A stretch of DNA of 64,000 nt from Bimuria novae-zelandiae CBS 107.79. Taxonomy: Eukaryota; Ascomycota; Dothideomycetes; Pleosporales; Didymosphaeriaceae. The stretch covers positions 116,424 to 180,423 of the forward strand of contig ML976767.1 of the NCBI GenBank assembly GCA_010015655.1, in the 5' to 3' direction. The notes beneath the pieces were generated by a model. The model was not told the origin of the DNA, did not search any database, and was given only the letters and a program-made list of their open reading frames with translations. Numbering within the stretch: the first letter of the stretch is position 1; every line of letters begins with the position of its first letter. Shown here one piece after another: positions 46,190 to 57,119 of the stretch. A program made the position numbers and the translations under genes.

Positions 46190-48900
46190 ACTTTAATTAC
46201 GAGATAGTAATTAACGTTATATAAATTAGCAACTAAGACGCACTCTACATAATTAATATAGATATATTATTTTAAGTAGCAACCTTTTTAAAATTAATGT
46301 CTGCACGAGATACCTGGGACGCGCTATACAAGTGTTAGATTAACACGTACTAAGGCCTACCTAATTACATTATATATAACCCTAGTACGAACTTTGCGTC
46401 TAAAGACTTCCGGAACCGCGCGAAGATTATAAGAGCAACGTGTTAATAGATACTAGTTAAGGCTTACTAGGCTATAGGGAAGATTGAACGCGCGCACGCG
46501 CTATTACAACGCGCGTATAATATCCTCCGTGTAAAATTAAATAATTGTATAAATAATAAGTTAGTGTTATAGATAGCTATTAAAGCCCTTAATAATATAG
46601 CAGGACTAAACGGTCTCGTACCTACATTACTTATATTTAGAACGTACCTAAGAATTAACATGGATTCTGCACTATCTCCTAATATTGTTACGCGAGCTAA
46701 TGCTATACAAAAGGCAATAAGGATACTTTAAAGTAAAAGGGTAAAAGTTAATATTAATCGTGCGATTAATACTTAGAATAGCCTAACCTCGCACGAAGTG
46801 CTAAATTTTCTACTTAGTTTAAAAGTAATAATATAGCGTGAGAAGAAAGGATAGCTTAGGCTATACAAGATAAAAGGAATTAAAGATTAGGACATTATTA
46901 TTAAGCTAAAAAACGGTCTAGTAAAATTCTAAGCTATATAAGTTAAGCTATATTACCGTGCAGAGAATAAGGAATAATCTGTATAAGACTTGCTAGACCT
47001 AGACAAACCAGCTCTTGTACGAAGGGATCCTCCATAAGTATAAAAGAGAGGTTGACCACGCAAGCAACTAGTGTTAATAAAGAAAGTAACTTTATATAAT
47101 CTACTAGTAAAAAACATAGTGTTAGATTTATTGTACAAACTAGATCTAGAGCTAGCGCTATAATTAGTTAAGAGAGGACGTGGAAGACTGCGCAAGAATC
47201 CTATATAAGATATAATATTCCTTACCTAGAAGGAGAAGGATAATTATACGTTAGTAATTAAACTCTGCGTAGATAGTGTGATTACAACACCTAGGGAACT
47301 ATTTAAAAAGTTAAACTGTATAGAAATAGAGAGCCTAATTATAGGAGACACTTTTAAGGTGCTTACGTATAATCTATCTATTTACAAGGGACGAATCTTT
47401 AACCTTCGCCTTGTACGCGAAATAAAAGGGAAATTAACACAGCTATACGAAAAATCACGACTTGTTTTTGCAGGGCATTTAGATAAGGAAAAGAAGGAGA
47501 TCCTCACACAGTCTCCTACAATTTAAAGAATAAGCCAGAGGCTAATCCTGGCTATTGGCCCATCACTAATGGCTTCGTACGGTATGCACTGTGAGCTACG
47601 CGATATCACCCAGGCGTACGTACAGTCAACAGATAGACTCACACGAACGTTGTTCGCACGACCACTAAGAGAACTCCGTGAGAGTTTTCCTCCGCGCACG
47701 ATATTTAGAGTTGTGCGGCCACTATACGGCGCAGCAGAATCTGGCCTGTATTGGTTCAAGACATATCACAACTACCATAAGGACAAACTTCGCATGGAAA
47801 CCTCCTCGTACAATCCATGCCTATTAATTACGCATAAAGGTATAACAACGTTTAGAATTATAGGGCTATAAATAGACAATACCCTTAGTATTATCACGAC
47901 TAATTTCGCGCGACGTAAAGAAAAAGAGCTATAAAAGGCTAAGTTCTACGTAAAGCCTAAGATAATTTTATTATATAAATAGCCTGTAGAATTTAATAGA
48001 GGGAAGATCTAGCTCGTACAAGACAACACTATAATCTTGTTAAATTAGAAGGGACAAGCTAGGAACCTCTATATAGTAGACCTAAACGCAGAGGGCGCCG
48101 CGTAGAAGTACATTAAATAGCGCGCACGAGGTGCCTATATTACATTAGTATATTAACCTAAGGTAGCATTTAACTTGTCTACTATTACTTAAGCTATGTT
48201 GCCGTCGCACGACGATATTAAGGCATTAAATATATAAATCTAATAGCAAATTAATAACTAGAATTAAGGACTATTATACGTACTACTTAATTTCTCTTAT
48301 ACGAAGTTGTTTATTTTCACTAATAAATTATTCGCGAATAATAAGGACCTAAGTTTATAGCTTAGCTTCTTTATTATTCTTAGGACTAAGTAGCATACTA
48401 GGAACTTATACGACTTTAAAATTACGGGCAATATCGTATACTAGAACTCCTCTAAGTGTAAACGCGTTACCCGCTCTATACTAGCTAGTAAGCTATACGG
48501 AATAGTAGGAGGATTTAACTGCGCGATTGCACTAAGCACGATAATTAATTAGATTACACGTACGCTTAGAATACCTCTAGTACCTTTTATAATATACATG
48601 GATTTAAGATCTCTTTATAAATGTCTTGTAAAGCTTAGTACAACAAACGAGAAGAGGCTTATAATTAATATTATATTAATTCGAGAATTGTACGAAAAGA
48701 GGGAGATCACAGAAATTAGGTAGATTAATAGTAAGGACAACCTAGTAGATACTTATGTAAAGAAGGCGCTAAACTCTGTGCTTAAAAAACTAATCTTATA
48801 TAATTAACTAACTATAAGAGTTAAAGCGTTAGTTAACAGACTTAAGCCTATATAAGAGGGGGAAAAGGGCGCTATAAAGTAAACGCTTTATACGCGCAGG
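46190..48900 (+). pseudogene. Copia2 pol (RT-RNase H), degenerate
   Basis: The 47278-47523 frame is followed, after a stop, by the readable RT core at 47524-47868: YGMHCELRDITQAYVQSTD, RTIFRVVRPLYGAAESGLYW, YNPCLLITHKGITTFRIIG, then TAA and IDNT, the altered 'DD' box (xTDDT type, not YVDD). RNase H follows at 48200-48800 through stops: SYTKLFIFTNKLFANNKD, MDLRSLYKCLVKLSTTNEKR, DNLVDTYVKKALN. This is a divergent fungal Copia RT with the LYG-x2-ESG block instead of LYGLKQA. Integrase is not readable. Confidence 0.65.
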
Positions 48901-48956
48901 ATAAAACAGGGCAAAAATTAGTAAGGTCTATATAAAGGAAAAAGAAAAGTTACTAG

Positions 48957-49162
48957 TGTCTAAATAGTAGTAGTTACGTAGACTAGATGCACACGGATCT
49001 CTATGCGTAAGATCTGGAAGGGTACGGATCTCCGTGCACAGAGACTAGGAATATATTAACCCTTTCCTTCGTACAATAGACAGGGAGAAGTAATCAACAC
49101 CAGTTACACCGTGCAAACCTTTCTGCCTCGTACGCAATTGCTAGCAGAGAGTCCATTTAACA
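48957..49162 (+). repeat. Copia2 3' LTR
   Basis: 206 bp, ends CATTTAACA before AATTC. The purine run aaaggaaaaagaaaag (48935-48950) just upstream is a likely polypurine tract. Confidence 0.85.
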
Positions 49163-49607
49163 AATTCTATAATAAACTATAGAATAACTAACTAGGAGAT
49201 TTACTAATCTATTATAAGAGATATACTTGTAGTATATTAAGTTAATTACGAGGAGTAAGAGAAGTATAGAGAAATTATTAAACTATATACTATCTATCTT
49301 AGTTTTTACTATTATCTAAATTGCTATTATAGTCCTGCTAAGCTATTATAGTCCCTAGGACTCCTATAGTCCCTTAGACTCTCGTAGTCCCTTGGACTTC
49401 CGTAGTCCCTTGGACTTCCGTAGTCCCTTAGACTCTTGTAGTCCCTTGGACTTCTCGCTTAGGCGGGACTATATTACGTAACTACTAACCTAAGCTGCCC
49501 CGCGTCTTCGTGTGTTACCGCGACTTAGTTATTTTGCTAATAATTACTTCTTTAGCGTAATTGTCTAGTTTCCTTGTTCCTGTGGGGTTCGTGATCGTAA
49601 TACTATA

Positions 49608-50588
49608 ATAATATTTTTATCTTTATCGCGGGTTGCAGACTGCGCGTAATTTTTTTATTTTATAAATATATATCCTCCGCGTTACTTATCTATTTTTCTA
49701 GCTTAGTTAATAAGTTCCTCTAGGTTGTTAGGCTTCTCTTAGTAGACTAATTTGTCCTTAATAGCTTACTTAAGCCTATTATAGTAGGTAATTATAAGTA
49801 GAGCGTTGCCCTATTTAACTAATTTTACTCTAATCTATTTAAACTCTAGCGTATAAAGTACTATTAACTTTTCTTAGCGTAGACGTTAAAGGCGAATCTT
49901 AGCCTAGTGTTCTTTATTAATCGTGCTAAATATATCTTTTATAGTGTCGGTATACACATATCCCATCGCCTGAGGCTGCTTGATGCTGCCTAACGTACTG
50001 CCTCGATCCTACTTCGGTCCGACTCGCACCGAGCCCATGTATACCTTCGTAGCACCCACGTTCATAGATAGAATATACCAATAGCAATATACAAGATATT
50101 CGTTGCTGTTATCACCCGTACGATCGTACAAAGGCCTACCAACATATAGCGTTATAAAAAGTTTCCTAATTCTTTATAGCTTCCTTTATAGTGTTATCGC
50201 AATCCTTAAGTTTATTATTTTTAAGAAAGTTCTTAATTATTAGCCTAGGCTACTTTACTACTTTACCTTGCATATTTATGCAGGTAACTAAAATTTTATT
50301 TTAATTAGTTTTAAACTTTCCTAGGTTGTATTAGATAAATAACTCTATAGTTATTAAGAATGTTACTAGATAATCCTTCCCGTTATAAGGCTTAGGCTTA
50401 AGAACTTTTAGGTACTACTTTACGTCTTCCTAAATACTTATCTTATTATTTATCTAATTAATAATTTTTTAAAGTTATATAATTTATGCTGCCTGCTTAG
50501 CCATAATTTCTCTTAGAGTCCTCTCTAGGGTTGGCGCTATAGCTAGAGTGCTAGGTCCTACTATGTTATACTTAGTAGGTAGTTAAAG
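49608..50588 (-). mobile_element. Gypsy3 fragment: N-terminal gag
   Basis: The minus strand resembles the gag part of Gypsy2 (shared run around ttgtccttaatagcttacttaag versus ttgtccttaatactttctttt, and the agttaaag next to the LTR). It continues at 19441-19718 beyond Gypsy2. A less-mutated insert-like patch lies at 49940-50150 (ctgaggctgcttgatgctgcc...), origin unknown. Confidence 0.5.
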
Positions 50589-51034
50589 TGTTATAAGGCG
50601 CTTATACCTTAGTCTAATCTAAATTAGAATAGTAAAGCTATAGTAGTATTTTATAAATTATTTAATAGTATAAGTTAATACGACACTTAGCGCGTGGCTA
50701 TATAATTTAATCTTATAATAAATAAGATAACTATTAGTTTATGTAGAAGAACGTACTTATATAAAAGATATTTTAGTTAACTATAAGGAGCGTATAAAGG
50801 AAATTATCCTATATATATATCCTCCTTATCCTATAGAGTCTCATGGTATCCCACGTCCTAGCCTCATGGGATCCCATGGGATATCTTAGGACGTCACGTG
50901 ATCGGGGTCACGTGGTCCTATAATGTCCCATGGTCTTGGCGTCTGAGACAGCCTGGGACATTACGTAAGCCAAGGTGAGGCCTGATTGCCGTTATAAGGC
51001 TTGTCGTCCCACCGTCGACCTCTGGACCGTAATA
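50589..51034 (-). repeat. Gypsy3 5' LTR
   Basis: Begins TGTTATAAGG after agttaaag, exactly as Gypsy2 does at 41137, and ends GTAATA. The part at 50820-51030 is GC-richer and carries palindromes (cccatggg; cacgtgatcggggtcacgtg). No second copy is present in the window. Confidence 0.5.
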
Positions 51035-51074
51035 CTAGCAATAATTATAAAATTTATATAATATAGGTTAATAA

Positions 51075-51462
51075 TTACTCTCTTACTAGTAAGAAGAGCT
51101 TTAAGTAGTAAAAATATATAACTTAACTAAATAAATACTTTAATAATTTTTATAAAAATAAACTTACTACGTTAGCGTCCCCTAATTTAGTAGCTTTACT
51201 CTAAGATCCACACTGCTAGTAGACAGAGATAAGGCAGAAACGTTACCTAATCGTCTACAAAATGGCCGTAGATCACCTCTCCGTGCCAGCCACCTCGTGC
51301 GACTGCGAGCGCTGTTTCTCCTCCGCCAAACTTACAGTCACGTGCGATCGCAACTCACTGTCCCCAGCGGTGATAGAAGCTCTCCAGATTCAAAAGAACT
51401 GGCTAAGGAGAGACGCCGTCACGAGTTACCTCACCCAGCTGGTTGCCCACATCGTCAAGTAG
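51075..51462 (+). pseudogene. hAT transposase C-terminal dimerisation fragment
   Basis: The frame at 51262-51462 reads MAVDHLSVPATSCDCERCF, SSAKLTVTCDRNSLSP, IEALQIQKNWLR. The P-x2-S-x2-CER-x-FS block and R-x2-LSP are the signature of the hAT C-terminal dimerisation region. The upstream sequence (51075-51240) is RIP-mutated and holds stops; from about 51200 rightward it is unmutated. It is not shown to be the missing half of the hAT element at 7415-9667. Confidence 0.7.
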
Positions 51463-51755
51463 GATGGAGAGCAGCAGAGGGAGCAGAAGGAGGGCGATGA
51501 CGTCGCCAAAGAGCTCCCCAGCGACCTCTCCACCAAGGCCCTTCCCGATTAGGCAATTTATATATACTCTACGGCCCGTACGGCCAGAAATTGGACCTCT
51601 ACGCTGTACGTAACGCACCTCCCTCACTGCCTTGGTGTTCCGTACGTACGTATTTCCCCCTATTACCCGCACCAACGTACAGGAGCTCGGTGCGGTGCGG
51701 AGTACTGTACGTTGAAAGCGCTGCTACCACGAGCCTTGCCTTCGCCCCTGGCTGA
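51463..51755. other. 3' flank of the hAT remnant
   Basis: About 290 bp, GC-rich, several palindromes (gtacgtac; ggcccgtacggcc). The hAT frame would continue with charged residues to a stop near 51552. No TIR could be identified. Confidence 0.35.
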
Positions 51756-52267
51756 TGGACAACACGACTGCGCGAATCGTCACGTGCCCCCTCTGCCGTG
51801 AGCAGCTCTTCTAGAACCCGAACCATGTGCCCGCGGACCTGGAAGTTCCCAAAGGACTTACAATACCTGATTCATACACTGCCCTTGCGGTTGCGGTTGC
51901 TAACACGTACACTACGACGCAAGCACCTAGGACGGAGCAGCAGCAGGCGTCCTACGAGCAAGCGGGTGAATTTGCGGGCGAGTGACTGGCGGCTGGTGGC
52001 GTGAGCCGTATGATTCAGCTGCAGAACGAGGTGATGGAGTATCAGGACCGTGGCGAGGCTGCTCCAGAGCAGCTGGAGAACCAGCCAATGAACTTCGAGA
52101 GTTCCTACTCGATAGGCAGCGTCGCGCTAATGATGCGATGCACGACTCTTTTAACTAACCAGGGTCTAGAGTCCAGGGAACCGATGACTACACCAGAGAT
52201 GACTTGGAGATTCTTGGTTCGTCAATGGTCATGTTTTCATCCATTGTCGAATCTTTTGACGATTAGC
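51756..52267 (+). pseudogene. Broken gene with RING-finger remnant
   Basis: From ATG 51756 the frame reads MDNTTARIVTCPLCREQLF, then a stop, NPNHVPADLEVPKGLTIPDS, and another stop after GEFAGE. Two further frames continue coherently: MIQLQNEVMEYQDRGEAAPE (52010s) and ELREFLLDRQRRANDAMHD, and the last ends VMFSSIVESFDD at about 52267. CPLC followed by a charged helix is the second half of a RING finger. At least two stops and two frameshifts make it non-functional. It is not RIP-type decay, since the base composition is normal. Confidence 0.5.
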
Positions 52268-53013
52268 TAGCATCGGTCCAGATTGTGCTACGTCCTACAT
52301 CTTAGGGACCTTTGCTCGATTTTTGAACAGCAGTTTTCTCAGCACGCACGCGATCTTTTCCGGGAAAGCGAGCCCCAATCTTCGGGCTTTTCTCTTATCG
52401 TCAATAAACGACCTTGTCTAGTCTTGGAATATTCTTGAACAGCGAGCAATAGTGAACTAGCTTTCTTTCCGCTCTTTTATATAAAGTCTCTTTTCAATCG
52501 AAAACCAATCTCACCCTAACTTCTCTAATTCTATTTGATCTTGGTAGCAGGCCGTGTTTTCAAATGTTGCATTCCAGTATCGCCAGCGTCCAAAGTGCAA
52601 AGGCGTTTAACGTAATAGGTCCTGTCCTTGATTAGACTGTGAATGAAACATGACAGGAAAATTTTGCTGCCATGAATTCAATCTGCCACCGAGTTTGAGC
52701 ACATTTGAAGTCACGTGATTACTAAGATAAGAACAAAGTTGGTATGTCACCAAAAATGATTGGTCCATGGACCCGATATGTCACCGCCAAGGCGGCTAAG
52801 ATAGACCTCAACTGCATATCGCGCCTGCTTTCGATTTTCAATCAAGTATGTAGTGGAGTAGCAAATATTTAAGAATCAATATCCAGATAAAAGGCCCCTG
52901 TGTGATATACGGCCCCGTTTGTTTATTTGAAGTCGAAAGGCACCTTGCTCGATTGTGATAATAACAACACAATCCAACCCCAACACTTTTCGACGTACTT
53001 GATCTAGGGTATC
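52268..53013. other. Intergenic/promoter region of the copper ATPase gene
   Basis: About 750 bp of normal composition, with pyrimidine-rich stretches and tttatataaa near 52480. No convincing ORF and no metal-response element I can name with confidence. Confidence 0.4.
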
Positions 53014-56000
53014 ATGGCTTGCGGCTCTGGATGTTGTGGCCCTCCTCAGCCTCCTCCTATCGACCAACAAATCCCAACGACACAGACCCCTCTGAACGAT
53101 GTAGACAGCTGTTGTAGCGTCGAAACCGAATCCACAAAGGGCTCAATTGACAGTTGTCAAGATGGCTACTGTGGTGGCTCTGAAGACGTCATCTCGCAAG
53201 GTGCCGAGCGTAGTTCGCTTGATGCGGTCAAAACTCCGAGCTATTGCGAAGGCAGGCCTTCTCCATGCTGCGATTCTTCCTGCATCGACCGACTTGCTCT
53301 CTGGGAATGCACCAACCAAGGTAAATTTTCCCTCCCGCGCCAACGAGGCTCACTAACATGGGGTAGGGACCTCAACACCCAAGCCATCTGATTGCGCTCG
53401 TGGAGCGAACGGGAAGGCATGCCGCCAGCATGATCTGCACGCCCAAGATCAGTACAAGGTCAAGCTTGAGGCGTTAGGGTGCATCTGCCGTGCACTGGTT
53501 GCTCTAGGTCAAGAGTCTTGTTGCCCGCCTTCGTCGACTCGTTCGTCCATAAAGTCCTGCGCCTCGAAGGATTCATGCTGCGCGCCCAAAAATGCCGGAC
53601 CATGCTCTTCAATCACGAAATCTTCACGCATTGGGACTGGTTGCAGTGACGCAAAGCAATCAGTATGCATCAACACTTGCGAAACGAAGCTCGCCGGTTA
53701 CGGAGACGAAGGGCGATCCAAAAGTGTTAGCAGTTGCTGCGATACAAAGGGGACGGGAGTCGCTGTCTGCAGTGATTCAAAAGATTCAGCTTGCGCTGAC
53801 AAGTGCTGCGGTCCGAAGAAGTCCGCTGGCTGCAGAGTTGCAAAAGAGTCATCTTGCGTTGACAAGTGCTGCGACACGAAGAAGCCTGCTGGCTGCAACG
53901 ACTCGGAGCGGTCAGAGAGTGTCGATAGTTGCTGCGATGCGAAGAAGAAGGGAGTCGGTGGCTGCAATGACGTAAAAAAGCCAGTATGCTTTGATAGCTG
54001 TTGCGACATCAAGAAGATGGATGTTATTCACGAGGTCAAGAAGATCGATTCGGACGCCGGGTCGGTAAAGGATCCTGAGCTCGGTATTTCAGGCAAGGAG
54101 CGTGTCGTGCTCAATATTTCCGGTATGACATGCACCGGTTGCGAGACGAAACTTTCGCGAACACTGGCTACGCTGCCATCCGTCACAAGGCTGAAGACCA
54201 GTTTGGTACTCTCGCGCGCAGAATTCGACCTGGACATTGGGGCCCAATCTGCGGCTGCAGTAATCAAACACTTGGAAAGAACCACGGAGTTCAAATGCGA
54301 GAGGATTACGAATCGAGGCTCTACCCTTGACCTGATCTGTACCGGCGATGCTATGGATTTTGTCAAGTGTGACTGGCCGGAAGGAGTAATCGAAGTCAGA
54401 GCGGTCGAAAAGAAGAGGATACGCGTCGATTTCGACGCCAAAGTTATTGGTGCGCGAGAGCTTGTGGAGAAAGGCTGGCCGAACAGCGTGGAGCTCGCTC
54501 CCCCTAACGCTGACTCCACTTTGGATGCTGGTGCTCGACACGTCCGTCATGTAGGATACATGACCCTTTTATCCATCGTCTTGACCACACTGGTATTGGT
54601 TCTGGCGTGGGCACCGCTGCCGAACAAAGACGAGAAGGAGATTACCTTTGGTGCCATTTCATTGGCATTTGCAACTATCATTCAAGTCGTGGTTGCAGGG
54701 CCCTTTTATCCTAAGGCTTTAAAAGCCTTGATCTTCTCACGCGTCATTGAGATGGATCTCCTCATTGTTCTTAGCACAAGCGCTGCATACATCTTCTCGG
54801 TGGTAGCATTCGGCTACCTCGTCAAGCATCAACCTCTATCGACCGGCGAGTTCTTCGAGACCAGCACTCTGCTTGTCACGCTCATTATGGTCGGTCGATT
54901 TATTGCGGCTTTGGCTCGTCAGAAGGCCGTGGAGTCCATCTCCATCCGCTCACTGCAGACCTCTTCTGCAACCCTTGTTCACTCCGGCAAAGACGCGTAC
55001 GAGGAGAAAATTGACGCGAGACTACTGCAATATGGGGATATTTTCAAGGTCTCTCCAGATTCGCATGTCCCAACAGATGGCACGGTCATGTCGGGTACTT
55101 CTGAGATTGACGAGTCCATGCTTACCGGCGAATCCAAGCCTGTGGAGAAAACAAAGGAATCTACAATCATTGCTGGGTCTATCAATGGCTCCGGCGTCCT
55201 CACTGTCCGACTCACCCGCATTCCCGGAGACAACACTATCAGTACAATCGCTAGTATGGTCGACGAGGCTAAGCTATCTAAACCGAAGATACAAGAAATT
55301 GCGGACCAGGTGGCTTCATATTTCGTTCCCGTCGTCGTCGCTATTACCTCTGTGGTCTTCTGCATCTGGTTGGCGATTGGCATAGCGGTCCAGGACAAAA
55401 CAGCATCCGAGGCTACGGTACAAGCAATCACATATGCGATCACCGTGTTGATCGTCTCATGCCCTTGTGCAATAGGTCTCGCGGTTCCAATGGTCATTGT
55501 AGTTGCAACAGGAGTTTCCGCCGAGAGGGGCGTCATCTTCAAGTCTGCAGAGGCCATTGAAGTCGCCTGGAAAACATCCCACGTTGTTTTCGATAAGACA
55601 GGCACCTTAACGCAAGGCAGGCTGACCGTTGCTCGGAATGAATATCTGGTCCCTTCAAACCACCATAAGGCCCTCCTTCTCGGGCTTATCAGTGACAGTA
55701 AACACCCAGTTTCTGTTGCAATTGCAACCCATCTCAAAGCTGAGGGTGTCGTTGCAGAAACAATCTCTGATCCAAAAAACCTTGTTGGAAAAGGTGTCGA
55801 AGGCACATTTGCAGGCCACAACTTGTGTGCGGGTAATTCAAGGTGGCTCGGCCTTTCGGACGATACTTTGGTCCAGCCTATACTGGCCGCGGGATACACC
55901 GCTTTCTGTTTCACCGTCGATGGCGAGTTGATCGCCGCATTTGGTTTAGAGGATCCTCTCCGAGAGGATGCCCTTTCTACGATAACCCAACTGCACTCCA

Positions 56001-56530
56001 GCCATATCGCCGTCCATGTACTTTCCGGCGATGATGATGGTGCTGTCTGCGCCATCACAACCCAGCTTGGTATATCCGCGGCCAATGTTCGATCTCGCTG
56101 TACCCCAGCAGACAAACAGAACTACATCAAAGATCTTCTCGCCAACCCGGACCCACGCAAAAAGAAACCTACGGAGCCTGTGGTGATGTTTTGTGGCGAT
56201 GGTACCAATGATGCAGTGGCCCTTGCCCAAGCAACTATCGGCGTGCACATGAACGAAGGGACCGACGTGGCCAAGTCCGCAGCGGATGTTGTCCTCATGC
56301 GTCCCAGTTTGGCTGGAATTCTTGTTGCGATCGCGATCAGCCGTAAGTCGTTCCATCGCATTATGTTCAACTTCGGCTGGGGCTTCGTATACAATGTTTT
56401 CGCGATATTGCTTGCTGCCGGAGTGTTTGTACATGCCAGGATTCCACCCGAGTATGCTGGGCTAGGAGAGCTCGTTAGTGTGTTGCCGGTAATCGCTGCG
56501 GGAGTGCTTCTCAAATGGGTGAAAGTCTGA
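53014..56530 (+). CDS. P1B-type copper-transporting ATPase with Cys-rich N-terminus
   Basis: Two exons, 53014-53320 and 53367-56530 (46-bp intron, gtaaat...ggggtag with a cactaac branch site), 1156 aa. The first ~320 residues hold about 40 Cys, mostly SCC/KCC pairs in a loose repeat (SCVDKCCDTKKPAGC), metallothionein-like. One HMA domain follows (GMTCTGC, Cys358/361), then a second, degenerate HMA-like segment without the CxxC pair. Membrane core motifs: TGES 689-692, CPC 801-803 (Cu+ binding), phosphorylated Asp845 in DKTGT, His882-Pro883, GDGTND 1046-1051. It should pump Cu+ across a membrane using ATP. The Cys-rich N-terminus resembles fungal detoxifying exporters (Crp1/CrpA type) more than Golgi CCC2, so plasma-membrane copper export is likely but inferred. 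The frame is intact, with no RIP, although retroelements lie on both sides. Confidence 0.9.
53321..53366 (+). other. Intron of the copper ATPase gene
   Basis: gtaaat donor, cactaac branch point, gggtag acceptor; 46 bp. Removing it joins TNQ-G-TSTP in frame and keeps the Cys-rich domain continuous into the ATPase. Confidence 0.85.
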
Positions 56531-56955
56531 GTGGGTTGAAGGCATTGTACATGTGGTGGCTACATGGCTATATGGATCTCCTATGGCTGGGATATGTTTG
56601 CTGCAGTTCTTAAAAGCGAAGAAGAGTCTCATGTTGAACGAATGATAACATTGGATAGCATTGAAGCGTTTTGACCCTAGTGAGCCATTGAATTACAGTT
56701 TGAACCGGCGGCGACGAACGAAAGCCTGGATTAGCCGGCTACTCACAGTGCTGTATTAACACACTACAAGAAAGCTAGCACTCTGTTATTTTAGCCGCAT
56801 TTTCTTTGCCTCAGTCCCACGGTACCCCTGGGCTTCTCGGCATCTTGTATACTTGTACGCACGCACGCCTTATTCAAACTTATCCTAGAGAATGTGTCCC
56901 TAGGAATTGAGGGGTTTGAAGTCTTGTCCTGGAAACCATTGCTTTTGGGGCTCAA
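56531..56955. other. 3' flank of the copper ATPase gene
   Basis: About 425 bp, no ORF of note; holds the terminator region. It ends at the GGATA target duplication of Copia3. Confidence 0.4.
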
Positions 56956-56960
56956 GGATA

Positions 56961-57098
56961 TGTAACGTCGAAAAAAGAGTGTTGAGGCAATCGTTGTTTT
57001 AATTGAGAAGCTACTCTATAGAGCTATATACTATGGATCACGTGAGTCACGTGCACGGGCCGCACGGGTGGCCCAAGCTTCCATACTGAACCGTCACA
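56961..57098 (-). repeat. Copia3 left (3') LTR
   Basis: 138 bp. The neighbouring minus-strand gctgagggggtg (57099-57110) is a likely polypurine tract. Confidence 0.88.
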
Positions 57099-57119
57099 CA
57101 CCCCCTCAGCTTCATGTCG

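Larger units (their letters stand above)
41271..49162 (+). mobile_element. Copia2 LTR retrotransposon, patchily RIP-mutated
   Basis: LTRs at 41271-41500 (230 bp) and 48957-49162 (206 bp), TGTCC/TGTCT...TTTAACA, flanked by AATTC (41266-41270 and 49163-49167). Gag and pol read on the plus strand. Minus pogo element B (44334-46181) it is about 6.0 kb. Windows near 42300-42820, 43367-43555 and 47500-47850 keep normal CA/TG content, while adjacent parts are RIP-saturated. Confidence 0.88.
19724..49602 (-). mobile_element. Gypsy2 LTR retrotransposon carrying nested insertions
   Basis: LTRs begin TGTTAC and end GTAATA (originally GTAACA), giving a 6-bp terminal inverted repeat. The element is flanked by CTATA at 19719-19723 and 49603-49607. 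Left LTR: 19724-20237, completed by TA at 34933-34934. Right LTR: 41137-41270 plus 49168-49602 (49163-49167 is the duplicated target of Copia2). Pol and gag read on the minus strand at 35.6-41.1 kb, so the right LTR is the 5' LTR. Removing nested elements leaves about 7.3 kb, normal for Gypsy. It is heavily RIP-mutated. The left LTR contains pogo element A (and through it Copia1 and Gypsy1); the right LTR contains Copia2 and pogo element B. Confidence 0.85.
41137..49602 (-). repeat. Gypsy2 right (5') LTR, split by Copia2
   Basis: 41137-41270 (TGTTACAAGGGCTCTACG...) plus 49163-49602 match 19724-20237 in one colinear block. The break is the AATTC target duplication of Copia2. It ends GTAATA before the host duplication CTATA. 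Confidence 0.85.

Noticed and set aside
7415..51462. hAT N-terminal part (7.4-9.7 kb) and hAT C-terminal part (51.0-51.5 kb) as one split element
   Set aside because: No shared junction or target duplication, the middle of the transposase is missing, and many unrelated elements with their own boundaries lie between them.
53592..53975. Open frame overlapping the Cys-rich exon
   Set aside because: A shadow in another frame; the Cys-rich frame joins the ATPase without interruption through a canonical intron.
54979..56115. 378-codon minus-strand open frame within the copper ATPase
   Set aside because: Antisense shadow; no domain, no promoter evidence.
53014..56530. Copper ATPase as cargo of the putative DUF3435-led element
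   Set aside because: The DUF3435 gene reads away from it, and the intervening 30 kb are self-contained nested retroelements; the linkage is not supported.
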